Shown here: piece after piece, positions 9,697 to 21,571 of the stretch
Layout: the number at the start of each line of letters is the position of its first letter
How positions within the stretch are numbered: the first letter of the stretch is position 1
Origin: Carya illinoinensis
Taxonomy: Eukaryota; Streptophyta; Magnoliopsida; Fagales; Juglandaceae
Assembly (NCBI RefSeq): GCF_018687715.1
Contig: NC_056764.1
Location: 17,447,001 to 17,511,000, forward strand
Direction of reading: 5' to 3'
DNA length: 64,000 nucleotides
Made by a program: the position numbers and the translations under genes
Notes under the pieces: generated by a model
What the model saw: only the letters and a program-made list of their open reading frames with translations
Databases searched by the model: none
Told to the model about the DNA's origin: nothing

Positions 9697-11664
9697 TTTC
9701 TACGTATATTTTCACTGAAGGAGTGTTTTTAATTTAATTAATATATTAGTTCTTTTATTTTAAATTATTTTATTTTAATTGATTTTATTTTAGTTTATTG
9801 TGGTGTTTAATTTATTTTAGTCGTTTTATGTTTTTTAAAATCGTTTTCGTCGGATCAGTTTTTAGAGTCCGGAGGTGAGGATTGGACCTCATGTCTTTTC
9901 CCTCATCTTTTCTTTTCCTTTTCTCTTTTTTTTTTCTTTTTTTCCTTTCCTTTTCTTTTTCTTTTCCTTTTCTTTTTCTTTTTTCTTCTTTTTCCTTCTT
10001 CTTTCCTCTCCTCTCCCGCGCGCATAGCTCTCTCCCACTCTTCCCGTTGCCGTCTAGTCTTCCACCCAGAACCACCGCCGTCCTGCCGGCGTGGCCGACA
10101 CCTCCCACCCAGAAAAACTCCCCTCCGGCCGGTGAACATCCCCACCAAAAATCAGCCCCATCCGAGCCGCTGCTAACCCCCTAGAGCCCCATTTTTCCGC
10201 ACGGTTTTGAGCCATTTCTGGCGCCGTTGCTCCACCTCCGGCCACCATCTTTTTACCACTTCATCCCCTACCTCTTGCCGTCCTAAACCACCCAATTTTG
10301 GCCCCGATCCATTGCCGGAGCAGCTCCCACGAGCTCAACTCCGATCAGCCCCTTTTTGCACTTCCACCGCCACCCACGGCCAAAACTCACTTCCTTTAGC
10401 TTCATAAACATCCCTAGGCCATTCCCTATCAATTTCATGTCTTGGTTTGTCCCCGTTCGAAAGTGGGTAACTTATAACCCACGACCACAGTGTAAAATAC
10501 ACTGTTACGTTGCTTTTTCTCCGCCGTTCGCAACGTCGTGAGCTTTCAAAAAATACCTTATAGTGCTGTAAGTATTTTCCAAACTCTATTTTAGATTTAA
10601 ATATATTTTTGCTCTTACAATAAATTATTGGACTGGTTGGTTGATTCCCAATTGAGTCCGAGGAGTTCGGGGGTCGGATGGATTGAGGACGGAGTTGTTT
10701 GGTTGATGTTGATATTTGTTTGAGATATTTGTGCCTTGATGTTTGCATTGTATAGTGCACGCATGTTCATGTTTAAAAAATGGAAAACTGGGTTTTCGTG
10801 TAGTTGCATGCATGTACATGTGTTTGTAAAATGAAAATTGGGCTTGTAAGCGAGAAATGATTTATGGTATATGTGAACGGTTGGACTGATTGGTTCGAGT
10901 CAGAGGCACGTATAGGGATGGTGGTAAGCAGGGACGGTGGTAGAATCCCCCCTGAGATTCCTGCCTACGGTGCACGCGGCGTAGGGATGGTGGTAAGCAG
11001 GGATGGTGGTAGAATCCTGCTTATGATTCCCGCCTACGGTGCACGCGTAGTGACGGTGGTGAGTAGGGATGGTGGTAGAGTCTCGCCTGCAATTCCCGCC
11101 TACAGTGCTCTGATGGTTTGGTTTTTGGGTCATTATTGGGGATAATGGGGAGACTATGTTTAAAAGATATGTTTTGGGCCAAAATGGGATTTTGGCGTGC
11201 GTGGAAAAATGTGGTTTTATGGGATCTGTGCATTTTCTTTCTTTCATGCATATTGTTTGAGTTTAATATGTTTTTATCTTGTGGCATTTGGATCTTTACT
11301 TACCTGCAGCACCATTTTGGTACCGTAGATTCTGATGCAGAGGTCGAGGAGGAGGAGGAGGCTGAGCCCGAGGAGGCAGCTCCGTCGGAGTTTTGAGTTG
11401 GAGTTTATGCCTTGTTAATGGGTTTGAAACTATATTTGTGGCTTGTAATATTTTATTATGTATGTTTTGAACGGGTTTGTATTAAACAAAGAAAAATTCT
11501 GGTACTTACTTATATGACTTTGTGTAATCCGCTGTGTGTTTTCTTTTACACACTTGTTGCATGTACACACACTTGGCACTTGGGGATAGGGTGGTGACCC
11601 GTGTTGTCATCATCACGACGTCTCGATTTTCCCATGTGCGTACGTGGGATTTGGGGGCGTCACA
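9697..11664 (+). mobile_element. Family B 3' LTR, subtype i, plus orientation
   Basis: It starts within the conserved ACGTATATTTTCACTGAAGG segment (the terminal TGTGATGACC is deleted) and ends GGGGGCGTCACA at 11664. It contains the long pyrimidine tract (about 9895-10015), a GC-rich proline-codon-like stretch with one copy of the unit that is duplicated in subtype ii, the paired TAAAATACACTGTTACGTTGC segment, three 66-69 bp G-rich tandem units (10913-11106), and the acidic mini-ORF ending at 11396. It is most similar to the truncated minus LTR at 12738-14152. Confidence 0.75.
10913..11106 (+). repeat. Three 66-69 bp G-rich tandem units in the LTR
   Basis: Units begin with TAGGGATGGTGGTAAGCAGG or a variant at about 10913, 10982 and 11048, and end in CCTACGGTGCACGCG. 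Each unit also has an internal GGGATGGTGGTA duplication. The same triplet occurs inverted at 13283-13475. It is absent from the LTRs of the complete element and of the 19313-27683 element, so it marks an LTR subtype. Confidence 0.8.
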
Positions 11665-12527
11665 TTTCTATTATGTTATGTTCACGTACATGTTATTTTC
11701 AAGTTCACATTCATGTTATGTTATGTTCACTTACACATTATGTCTCAAGTTCATGTTTATGTCATGTTATGCTCAGGTTTATGTTAAGTTCAAGTTCATA
11801 TTTATGTTATGTATGTTCACGTTCATGCCATATTTCAAATCCATGTTATGTTTCAAGTTCACATTCATGTTATGTTGCTAGTTCATGTTGTTTTAAGTTC
11901 AACTTCATGTCATGTTAAGTCAAGTTCAGTTCACATTTAAGTTCAGGTTATGTTAGTTACACTACGCTATATGTCAAGTTATGTTATGCTTACTTACGAT
12001 TTTAATTGTGCATTCATGCTTTTATTGCCATGCATGCATCATTAACCTATGTGGGAGATTACAAATCTCACCATGGTAGTACTAACTATCATTCCCCCTA
12101 GATGGTAGGTGATGTGTCAGGATCAGAGCAGGGAGCAGACATTGGTAGATTGGAGGAGGTTGACTAGACGTTGCGGACACGACGCAGAGCTTACAACTTC
12201 CACAGTGAGTTTTTGGACAGTATTTTGGCCTCATTAGTCGAGTTACACGAGTTACTTTTGAGATTATAATCTTCTAAGACTCGTACTGAAATCGTGGATG
12301 TTTGTTTTTTTAGGTATGCTTGGATTATGATTTAACTATTTGAGATATTATAAGTTTGGTGCATAGAATTGTTCAAAAAATTATCCGCTGTGAATATTGC
12401 ATAATGCTAGATGCATGTTAGGAACATTGCATCTTGTATATCATGAATGGGGGCAGGTAACCTTGTGTTATATGTCTCGATGCGTTGGATGTCCATCCGA
12501 TCCTAAACGAAAATCTGGGGTGTCACA
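11665..12527 (+). mobile_element. 3' part of a degenerate family C LTR, plus orientation
   Basis: Region 11670-11960 is a degenerate array of TTCAAGTTCA, CATGTTATG and similar words. It is followed by CATGCATGCATCATTAACCT, a CTATCATTCCCCCTAGATGG segment, and GGAACATTGCATCTTGTATA, and ends GGGGTGTCACA at 12527. The same order of landmarks is found at 42240-42743 (plus) and, inverted, at 62284-62840. This defines a third LTR-like family. The 5' side is cut by the family B LTR ending at 11664. Confidence 0.55.
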
Positions 12528-12737
12528 CCTATAGCGCAACGTAAAAGTAGCAAAAAATAATGTGAACTAAAATGAGATATTTCTATAAGTTGGAAACTTC
12601 TCACTAAAATATCTGGAAACATAAAATCACTAACTAATGGAAAAAGAGCATTTTATTCCTCTACTTGTGCAAAAATAACCATTTTACCTCTAAATTAAGA
12701 AATTTGTATCTTAACTCCAAAACTCACCAAAATTTAT
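12528..12737. other. Spacer between a family C end and an inverted family B LTR
   Basis: No coding sequence is seen. Its reverse complement resembles about 40980-41150: both have the GGTAAAATGGTNATTTTTNCACA theme and a TTAGTGATT segment. It is therefore probably a family C piece in the opposite orientation. Confidence 0.4.
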
Positions 12738-14152
12738 TGTGATGCCCCCAAATCCCACGTACGGGCACGGGGAAATCGAGACGTCCGGATGATGACATCA
12801 CGGGTCACCACCCTATCGCCCAGTGCCAAGTGTGTGTACATGCAACAAGTGTGCAAAAGAAAACACGCAGCGGATGAACAAAGTCATATAACTAAGTACC
12901 GGAATTTTTCTTTGTTTAATACAAAGTCGTTCAAAACATACATAATAAAATATTACAAGCTACAAATATAGTTTCAAATCCAGCAACAAGGCATAACTCC
13001 AACTCAATACTCCGGCGGAGCCGCCTCCTCGGGCTCAACCTCCTCCTTCTCTTCGATCTCTGCACCAAAATCTACAGTACCAAAAATGGTGCCGCAGGTA
13101 AGTAAGACCCAAACGCCACAAGATAAAAATATATTAAACTTAACAATATGCATGGATGAATGCAAATGCACATGTCCCACAAAAACCACATATCTCCAAG
13201 CACGCTAAAATCCCATTTGGCCCAAAAACATAACCTCGCCATTATCCCCAATAATGGCCCAGAAACCAAACCATCAGAGCACTGTAGGTGGGAATTGCAG
13301 GCGGGACTCTACCACCATCCCTGCTCACCACCATCCCTACGCGTGCATCGTAGGCGGGAATCACAGGCGGGATTCTACCACCATCCCTACTTACCACCAA
13401 CCCTACACCGCGTGCACCGTAGGCGGGAACCTCAGGCGGGATTCTACCACTGTCCCTGCTTACCACCATCCCTACACGTGCCTCTGACTCAATCCAGTTA
13501 ATCCAACCACTCACATATACCATAAATCATTTCTCGCTTACAAGGCCAGCTTTCATTTTAGATACACATGTACATGCATGCAACTACACAAAATCCGATT
13601 TTCCCTTTTTAAAACATGAACATGCGTGCACTATACAATGCAAACATCAAGGCATAAATATCTCAAAAACATATCAACATCAACCCAACAACTCTGTCCT
13701 CAATCCATCCGACCCCCGAACTCCTCGGACCCAGTCCAGAATCAACCAATCAGTCCAATAATTTATTGTAAGAGCAAAAATATATTTAAATCTAAAATGA
13801 AGTTTGGAAATACTTACAGCACTATAAGGTATTTTTTGAAAGCTTACGACGTTGTAAACGGTGGAGAAAAAGCAACGTAACAGTGTATTTTACACTGTAG
13901 CCGTGGGTAGTAAATTACCCACTTTCGAACAGGGATAAACTAAGACATGAAATTGATAGGGAATGGTCTATAGATGTTTATGAAGCTAAAGGATGTGAGG
14001 TTTGGCCTTGGGTGGTGGTGGAAACGGCGGTGGAAGTGCAAAAAGGGGCTGATCGGAGTTAAGCTCGTGGGAGCTGCTCAGGCAACGGATCAGGGCCAAA
14101 ACTGGGTGGGTTAGGATGGCAAGAGGTAGGGGAAGAAGTGGTGGCTGGAGGT
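12738..14152 (-). mobile_element. Truncated family B LTR, subtype i, minus orientation
   Basis: Its minus-strand 3' end (GGGGGCATCACA) is at 12738. Going right it has the acidic mini-ORF (13004-13075), three G-rich tandem units (13283-13475), the conserved ACACTGTTACGTTGC segment near 13875-13895, and the GGTAGGGGAAGAAG segment near 14127. It stops at about 14152, missing the pyrimidine tract and the LTR start. It faces the subtype i LTR at 9697-11664 in a tail-to-tail inverted arrangement. Confidence 0.75.
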
Positions 14153-16089
14153 ATGGATAATCTAGACCCGTTGAGAATTCATTTCAAGAACCTAGATTAT
14201 ATTAAAATCTAGACCCGTTGAAAAACACGTCCCAAGAACCTGGATTACAAGGAGGAACGCCACAAAGGTTTTGATTTACCTTTGATAAGTTTAAAAGTTC
14301 AATCAAGAACAGGAGGAGTAAACTCAACTCACCAATAAAAATTCAATAATGTCTAACCTTCTCAAATGAGACTACAGGTGACTTAAATAAACAATCTCCA
14401 AAAACCCTAAGTGAACAGTGTCTCGGGTATTGTAGCATGTATAGTGACGCGCTACAGTAACTTCTATAACCCTTGTGAGACATAAAATAATAACTTTCCA
14501 AATAAGCCCTTGGCCAAAATACAAGGCCTTCCCAAAAATCCTAGTTCATTAGAAATAAGATATATGTGGGTTAAGCATCATCAGGCCCACTTATTATGAA
14601 CTAATAATAAAAATCTTTTAAACAAATTGAAAGTCTTAACAAAAATAGGCCCTACGTCTAAGTCATGTCTTCCAAAGTTTGGATCTAGTGGATCAAAACT
14701 GGTTCTCTTCCTTTCAAGCCCATCATGAGTGTTGGGCTCTTGTTAGCTTCATTGCAATTGGATTGCACCAATCCTTGCATTGCTTCCTTGATCTTCTAGG
14801 CTCTTAATCTTGTAATTGATCCTTAAGACTTGGTCCGCCTTGGGGGCCCATCACGAGTATTGCATATTTAATCAATTGATTAAACACTAAACTAAAACTG
14901 ACCAACATTTTGGGTTTGGCATACCATTTGAGGTTTAGGGAAACGTTTTAGGGTTTCAACTTTCATCAAGGTTTCAGGTTTCAATTGGATCTCAAAGACT
15001 TGGGGTTTCACTATGGTTGAAAACCCATTTGGATTGTCGCAAGATTGATTCGACGGAATGGTGTTTGGCTAAGGTGGCATGATCACAATGCTTGATTTTC
15101 CTTTATTTCCTTCACATTTCCATCTCATAGTTCCTATTAGTGTCAAGTGTCCTATACTATTCACCAACTGTGGCTATGATCTTGCCAAGTGTCCAAATAA
15201 AACTTCACTAGAGTGATTTGGACAATCCAAATTGTGATTTAAAAATCGATTGGATTGAGTGCCACATGGCTCTATCACAGATGTTACTATTCACTATGAC
15301 AAAGGTAAAAATAAAATTTGCATCATAAAATTTTAAATAATCCTATGAACCTTTTAATGAAATTTGTTTCGTAAATTTTGATTCCTAAGTGCCTCCATTA
15401 AATTAGAAGGCATTTTTGAACAACTCTCCTCTAAAAAATTAAAAATGTATTATTGCACTGAAATATCTTAAATATTTATCTAAGAGTAATGGAGCAAATT
15501 GTTTCTCAATCACATACTCCTAATGGAACAAAGCATGTTTCTGTCACCAAAGTGGCTAAGAAACTGACTAAGGTAACGGACTAAAACCTTTGTGATATCT
15601 CGGTTTGTATGACCTTTCTAGGGTTACTACGACGTTCCTAAAGTTTAAAGAAACTCATCCATTGAATATCTGGTGGGCTATTACACTCTCCTTACATGGT
15701 TGATCCATTCTATAAGTCAAAGTTGATGCACGATTTCTAGCGAAGCACAACAGCGAGGAGAATAAGATGATGAGAGGGAAAACGGTTGAAATCTATTGGA
15801 ACAAATGAAGAATGAAGAATAGATATATAAATATATATAGGATGGTTGATCAGCTAGACGTGTGGGCGTTGTACATTCTATGTGTTATATTGAACGTAAT
15901 TACTATAGCCGATCATTTCACTTTCAGATCATGACTCTGGGTCATGACATGGGTTAGAGTTTGGGCTTTTCCATAAGTCTTGGATCAAAGTCTTGGTTCC
16001 TAAGGTATACTCTACCCAATTTAACTTCTAACTCCCCCTTTAAGCACAAAAAATCTACACAATAAAATTGTCTAAGGGTCAAATTCTAG
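14153..16089. other. Unassigned degenerate repeat-like DNA, with a 47-bp direct duplication
   Basis: No supported gene. Two adjacent units of about 47 bp, each starting AATCTAGACCCGTTGA and containing AAGAACCTNGATTA, lie at about 14158-14251. The rest (for example GTGACGCGCTACAGTAAC near 14444 and TTGGGGGCCCATCACGAG near 14839) looks like LTR or leader sequence of an unidentified retroelement, but no primer site, polypurine tract or coding domain was recognised. Confidence 0.35.
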
Positions 16090-17144
16090 TGTGATGCCTC
16101 CAAACTCCACATGTGATATGGCAAAGAATCCTATCGTTGGGAATGCACACCATGTGGGTTACACCCCATTCTATACTATGAAACATTGTGTGCACATATG
16201 CTCGACACATATGTGTAAAAATAATCGTAGCAAAAAGAGTTAAAGTATGTCATACTAAACTATCAGCACCAAAGAAATAAATTTAGGACATCAAGTTATC
16301 CATACGTTACATATCACGATAGTTTGGATATCACAACCATAATCGTTCATCAACTAGATTGAATTAGCAAACAAAATCCTTATAGAAAGAGAAAAGCCCA
16401 AAATAGGGATAGAACCCCATACCAATCCTCTGGTTGCACCGGATCCTCTTGATCGTAGTCAATCTTGTTCCCTACACCTGCATCAAAATCTACGGTTCTA
16501 AGGAGTTAAATGATAGGTAATGACACAATGGATAATGACAGCGCATGAGACTTCGTTAGAAACAATGCCTAGCTTTGTGCCTCCTAACTGACCACAACAT
16601 CTTGTAGCCTCCACCCACCGAGAGGCCATGACTTCAACTTGAGAGCTTTACCATCTTGCCTAAGCCCTTTGTCGCCCAATGAAAATCCAAGAGACATCAC
16701 TTAATTCTTAGACGCTTCTTAGTGACTAGAGAAGCTCTATAGAGATAATGCCCTATCCTGACTTGGGGTCTTTAGTCAATCACACAACACACTACTCTTC
16801 TTGTAAGAAAAAAGTAACATTTTATAAAATAACGTCATCCTTTAGTAAAATAACAAGCAAATCATAGTGTTATATTACTCACATGAACAAGGTGTCATAA
16901 AACTGCTATATTGTAATATATGAAAGCTAATAACATACTAAATCATAATACAGCATGCCAGTAGTCATTAATTGTCATCGTAGTGTTGTCACAGAGAAGA
17001 ACCTACCTTGGTAGTGAGTTCTCACTCAGTCAGTCGTTAGGTAAACTGGCTTTCCTTGGTTTACCAGGAACTTTGGGCTTCCAAGTTTGTGAGTACGAAT
17101 TCAACTTAGGGTTTCATTTTCTTTTTGGAGGTTAGAATAAAGGA

Positions 17145-17145
<1 letters not shown>
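16090..17145 (-). mobile_element. Probable diverged LTR fragment, minus orientation
   Basis: It starts TGTGATGCCTCCAAACTCC, the inverted form of the GGGGGCATCACA-type LTR end. Near 16484-16500 it contains GCATCAAAATCTACGGTTCT, matching the conserved CAAAATCTACGGTACC block of family B LTRs (51669, 58979). It therefore looks like an older relative of family B. No internal region or matching partner was found, and the right boundary is not visible. Confidence 0.45.

Positions 17146-17186
<41 letters not shown>
17146..17186. repeat. (GA)n microsatellite
   Basis: An uninterrupted run of about 20 GA dinucleotides. Confidence 0.95.
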
Positions 17187-17188
<2 letters not shown>

Positions 17189-19307
17189 CTGGATTTCAGA
17201 GTGTGAGAGTAAGGCTAAGCATGTAATGCCTGTCCTTGTGGTTGGATCTTTAGAAAATGATTTTAAGAAAGGTGATGGGAATTACTGTTCATTTTAAAAC
17301 AAACATTCCTTTCATGCTAGGATATGAAATACTCAATGTTTATAAACTAAAACGTGCTTATTAATTTTCAGCAAGTTACAGTGGAAAACATTAAACGTTA
17401 TAATTAAAAGTCTTTCATATAAAACATTATGCCTAGGCTTCCGTCCTGACCCGTACGGCTCATCTTGTCCTTGGGAGGGGACACATAACCACTAAACTGA
17501 GTCGAAGACTCATAAGCATCACTTCATACAGTCAGAATATAATAACATAGGTTTTCAGTCATGCATTCATCACTCCATACATACCATGCATAAGACATTC
17601 GTTCATTTAAAACCTTTCGAGGTAGGGTTTTTCTTGAAAAGGATTCTCTTTCGTACAGCGTTTCCTTTCTTTCATAAAATATTTTCCCACGCCTCATGCC
17701 TTCATTTCTTAAAGAATCTGAGCATACATGCATTCTTTCTTATCATACATACATTCTTTCTTATCACTTTTCACTGGCTGTTACATACTGTTACACCCCG
17801 TGTGTTAGGGTTAGCAGTTTTTTGGACCTGATTCCACTCGTGGCAGCTAGTTGGGAATCCTTCAATCAAGGGGCAGCACTGGGTGCACTACCAGTACTAC
17901 TTACCCAGCATTGCAATATGTCGTTATGTATTTTCATACATTCACATTTTCATTCATTCAGTCATTTCTTTCATTTTACCCCTTTTAGTCCTTTTCATTC
18001 TTTCAGTCCATTCCTTTTGTAAACATCATTTAAAAGCATATGCTTAAACCTCAACATTTAAAACATCCCTTGAAAGCATAAATATGAGCATCTTTTAAAA
18101 CATAAGTCCATGACATCATAAAAAATTTCCTTAAACATCATCCTTCATGGCATCATTTAAAACATCAGGTCATAGGATCATTTTAAAACACTTTCTTAAC
18201 TTCATTTAAAGCATAAGGTATGAGCCTCAACATTTCATTTCATGAAAAATATGTCCAATACTTACTACATATATCATCCATTCACATGCATACACTTAAT
18301 ACTTTGGAGGTGCATAAAATGGGGTTGCAAGAAAGGGCCATTATATACATATACTTGAAGATTTATACTTAGCATACTTTCATAAAACGTCATTCATGTC
18401 ATTTCATAAATCATCGTAAAGGAAAGTATTTCATTTTCATTTCATATTATTTTAGAAAACTCTAGAAAAGTATGAACATAATACTTACCTTAGACTCAAT
18501 GCCATACTCATTTCATGCAGTCTATTCAAGTGCATGTTAGATGGCAACCTACTGCATACACATAACCTTAACGTCATTCTTAATCTAGTACATAAGCAAC
18601 TAAACTAGAAATTGAATTACACCTTACTTGGAAACACTCTCCTTCTATCACGTGTTCTTACATTCCCTTTACTATACTAAAACCTTCGGTGCCTACTTAC
18701 AGTCACTACCTCTTCCAAACTCAATGTTCTACCTTGAGCTCATCCACTAAAGTGAACCTTTTTAATTCACCTTAGGGTTAAGATACTAAGACCTTCGTCT
18801 TACTATCCTATTAACCACATTCTGATGTATGACTCAAACCAACTAAGTCACGCATCTCAATCCTAGACAATACACCCATTATTACCTTCAGGATCCTTGC
18901 CCACACTTCATCCTCATTCCCATACATGCATGCCACATGACTTTAAGCCAACCCTGAGGGTTAAACATCGTGTAACCATGCTTAGGATAGATTACCCATT
19001 ATATATGGTAAATCTGTCCAGCACATGTGTCTAACCAGATTACACACATACCTTACCCCCTTTTATCACCTAAGATCAACTAATAATCTATTGAACGCCC
19101 ACTTGGCCCTTTACTCTAATCTTCAAACAAGATTCATACTCTAATACCAACTTCCACTCAAACCCGGTTGGTAGGACTTTTCGACTTCTTGGCCCTTTAC
19201 AAGTTTATCCCAACACTTAACATGACAAGACTCTATTCACACTACACCTTCGTTGCATGACATAGCTTAGGGCTATTCCCAAGCTATTGTGACACCCGTC
19301 ACTATGA
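17187..19307. other. Unassigned AT-rich degenerate sequence
   Basis: No supported gene. Region 18020-18250 is a loose array of TTTAAAACAT and CATAAG-type words. Open frames here are short and lack any recognised motif. The target-site copy CAGGG of the following element lies at 19308-19312. Confidence 0.35.
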
Positions 19308-19312
19308 CAGGG

Positions 19313-21569
19313 TGTGATGACCCGCTTTTACGTGTATTTTCACTGAAGGGTTGTTTTTAATTTAATTAATATATTGGTTTATTTATTTTAAATTAATGTA
19401 TTTTAAATTGGTTTTAATTTATTTGATGTTGTGTTTAATTTATTTTAGTTGTTTTACGATTTTTAATATCGTTTTCGGCAGATCGGTTTTTGGTTTCTGG
19501 AGTGAGAATTGGACCTCATTTCTTTTCTTTTCTCTTTTGTTTTTTCCCTTTTCCTTTTCTTTTTCTTCTTTTCTTTCTTTTCTTTCTTTTTCTTCTTCTT
19601 TTTCTTCCCATTTTCTCTCTCCCCGCGCAGCTCTTCTTCCTTTTCTCCTTAACGTCGCCGCCCAGTGCGCCGCCTTCCAGCCGTCGTGTAGTGCACCACC
19701 CCCACCATTCTCTTCTCCTCCCACCAGAGATCATCCCCACCAATTTTCAGAGCCATCGGACCAGCCGTTAGCCGCCACGAGCCCCTGGAAGTCACTGTAC
19801 CTGCCCTATTTTTCTTCCCTGTCGCCGGTTGCTTTCGCAGCCCAGAACCGCAGCTCGCCGATGGCGTGGCCTACACCACCCACCCAGTTTTCTTCTCCTC
19901 TCACCGGTGAACATTCCCACCAAATTTCACCTCCATTCGAGCCACCGTTAGCCACCACGAGCTCCTCTAAGCCACATGGTTTTTCACCGATTTCGACACT
20001 TTCGCACCACCTCCGGCCATCACCTGTTCACAGCTTCTTCTCATACCTCTTACTGACCTAAACCACCCCTTTCCAGCCTCGATCCGTTGCCGGAGCAGCT
20101 CCCACGAGCTCAACTCCGATTTGGGCTTTTTCCACTTCCACCGCCAATTCCACCACCACTCACGGCCAAAACTCATTTCCTTTAGCTTCATAAACATCTC
20201 AAGACCATCAATTTCGGGTCTTAGTTTGCCCCCGTTCGAAAGTGGGTAATTTATTACCCACGGCAACAGTGTAAATTACACTGTTATGTTGCTTTTCCTC
20301 CTCCGTTTGCAACGCCGTGAGCTTTTGAAAAATACCGTATAACACTGTAAATATTTTTCAAACTCTAATTTTAGATTTAAATGTATTTTTGTCTTACAAT
20401 AAATATTTATTTGGTTAGTTGATTGATTCCGGACTAAGTCCGAGGAGTTTGGGGGTCGGATAGATTGAGGACGGAGTGCTTGGTTTTGGTTGTTTGTGAT
20501 TGCTTGGTTATTTGTGCCATGAGGCATGCGTTACATATTGCATACATGTGTTTTTTATTTTAGGTGAGAAAATCATGTTTTGTTGGCGTAAATGGTTTTC
20601 GGGTGCGTGTGTTTCACGAGCCCAAGCCGGGATGGGTTATTATCTCGGTGGAGCTCCTCTACTCACTCGGGAGTGAATAATATTGAGTGACATCTTCTGG
20701 GTTGTCGCAGGACGATGACCGGATCGCACGATACAGTAACGCTATCATGTCGACTTCGTGGTCCTTAGAGCGGCGGGGACTAGAGGATGGCCTGGCCAGG
20801 TATGCACTGGGCGCGAGTCTGGGCATCGCTCGTTTAGGTGTCACACGCATAGTCATTACCTGCGGTGTGGCACAGAGTTAGGGTGTGCGGATGATCCCTA
20901 GGGGAGATCATGGTGCAAGCATAATTGGATCGTTTTTATGGTTTTTGGATGCGGGCCATTTTCTGGGAAAATGGTGATGTTTAGTTTTGAGGTTTTTGAT
21001 CCATTTTCTGGGAAAATGGTGGTTTGGGCCATTATCTGGGATAATGGCGAGGCTTGGTTTTAAGCGATATGTTTTTGTGGGCCAAATGGGTTTTTGGCGT
21101 GCGTGGAAACATATGGCTTTACGGGTGATGTGCATTGGCTTTTCTTTCATGCATGTTGTTTGAGATTTATATGTTTTCTATCTATTGGTGTTTGGATTTT
21201 ACTTACCTGCGGCACTATCTTTGGTTCCGTAGATTTTGATGCAAAGTTCAAGGAGGAGGAGGAGGCTGAGCCCGAGGATGCGCTCCGCCAGAGTTCTGAG
21301 TTGGGTTATGCTTTGTTTTTGGCTTTGAAACTATATTTGTGTTATGTAATATTTTATTATGTATGTTTCAAACAGCTGTATATTAAACTAAGAAAAAATT
21401 TTGGTACTTAGTTATATGACTTTTGTTTTTCGCTGCGTTTTCTTTTGCACATTTGTTGCTTTTACACACACTAGACACTCGTCGATAGGGTGGTGACCAT
21501 GTTGTCATCATCCAGACGTCTCGATTTCCCCGTGTCCATGCATGGGGATTTGGGGGCGGGGACGTGACA
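19313..21569 (+). mobile_element. 5' LTR of the pol-less family B element (subtype ii)
   Basis: It starts TGTGATGACCCGCTTTTACG and ends CGTGACA; the usual CGTCACA end carries a short insertion. It contains a pyrimidine tract (about 19516-19620), two tandem 180-bp GC-rich units (about 19690-20050), three hairpins (20956-20974, 21001-21019, 21029-21047) and the acidic mini-ORF (frame-shifted near 21280). A 221-codon open frame (19396-20061) spans the pyrimidine tract and the duplicated unit. Confidence 0.85.
20956..21047 (+). repeat. Three short hairpins with a compensatory stem change
   Basis: CCATTTTCTGGGAAAATGG occurs at 20956 and 21001, and CCATTATCTGGGATAATGG at 21029. Each is a perfect 8-bp stem with a TGG loop. 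The third differs from the others at both partners of one base pair (T-A to A-T). The same trio is found in the 3' LTR (27074-27165, with two mismatches) and inverted in both LTRs of the complete element. Confidence 0.85.
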
Positions 21570-21571
21570 GG

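Noticed and set aside
9812..10184. Lys/Glu-rich and Phe/Ser-rich frames across the LTR pyrimidine tract (also 19440-19771, 25595-25860, 40290-40626, 44028-44240, 53182-53431, 60475-60803)
   Set aside because: These are low-complexity translations of the long pyrimidine/purine tract present in every family B LTR; no domain is present.
17146..17186. CRISPR-like or regulatory GAGA array
   Set aside because: A simple dinucleotide microsatellite with no spacer structure; no evidence for more than that.
19138..19149. Minus-strand TGGTATTAGAGT, similar to the initiator-Met primer-binding site
   Set aside because: Two mismatches, and the adjacent sequence does not look like an LTR end beginning with TG, so an element start is not supported.
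19396..20061. A 221-codon frame as an independent host gene
   Set aside because: It lies entirely inside a bounded LTR and recurs in the other LTR copies, so it is LTR sequence even if its frame may be worth testing.
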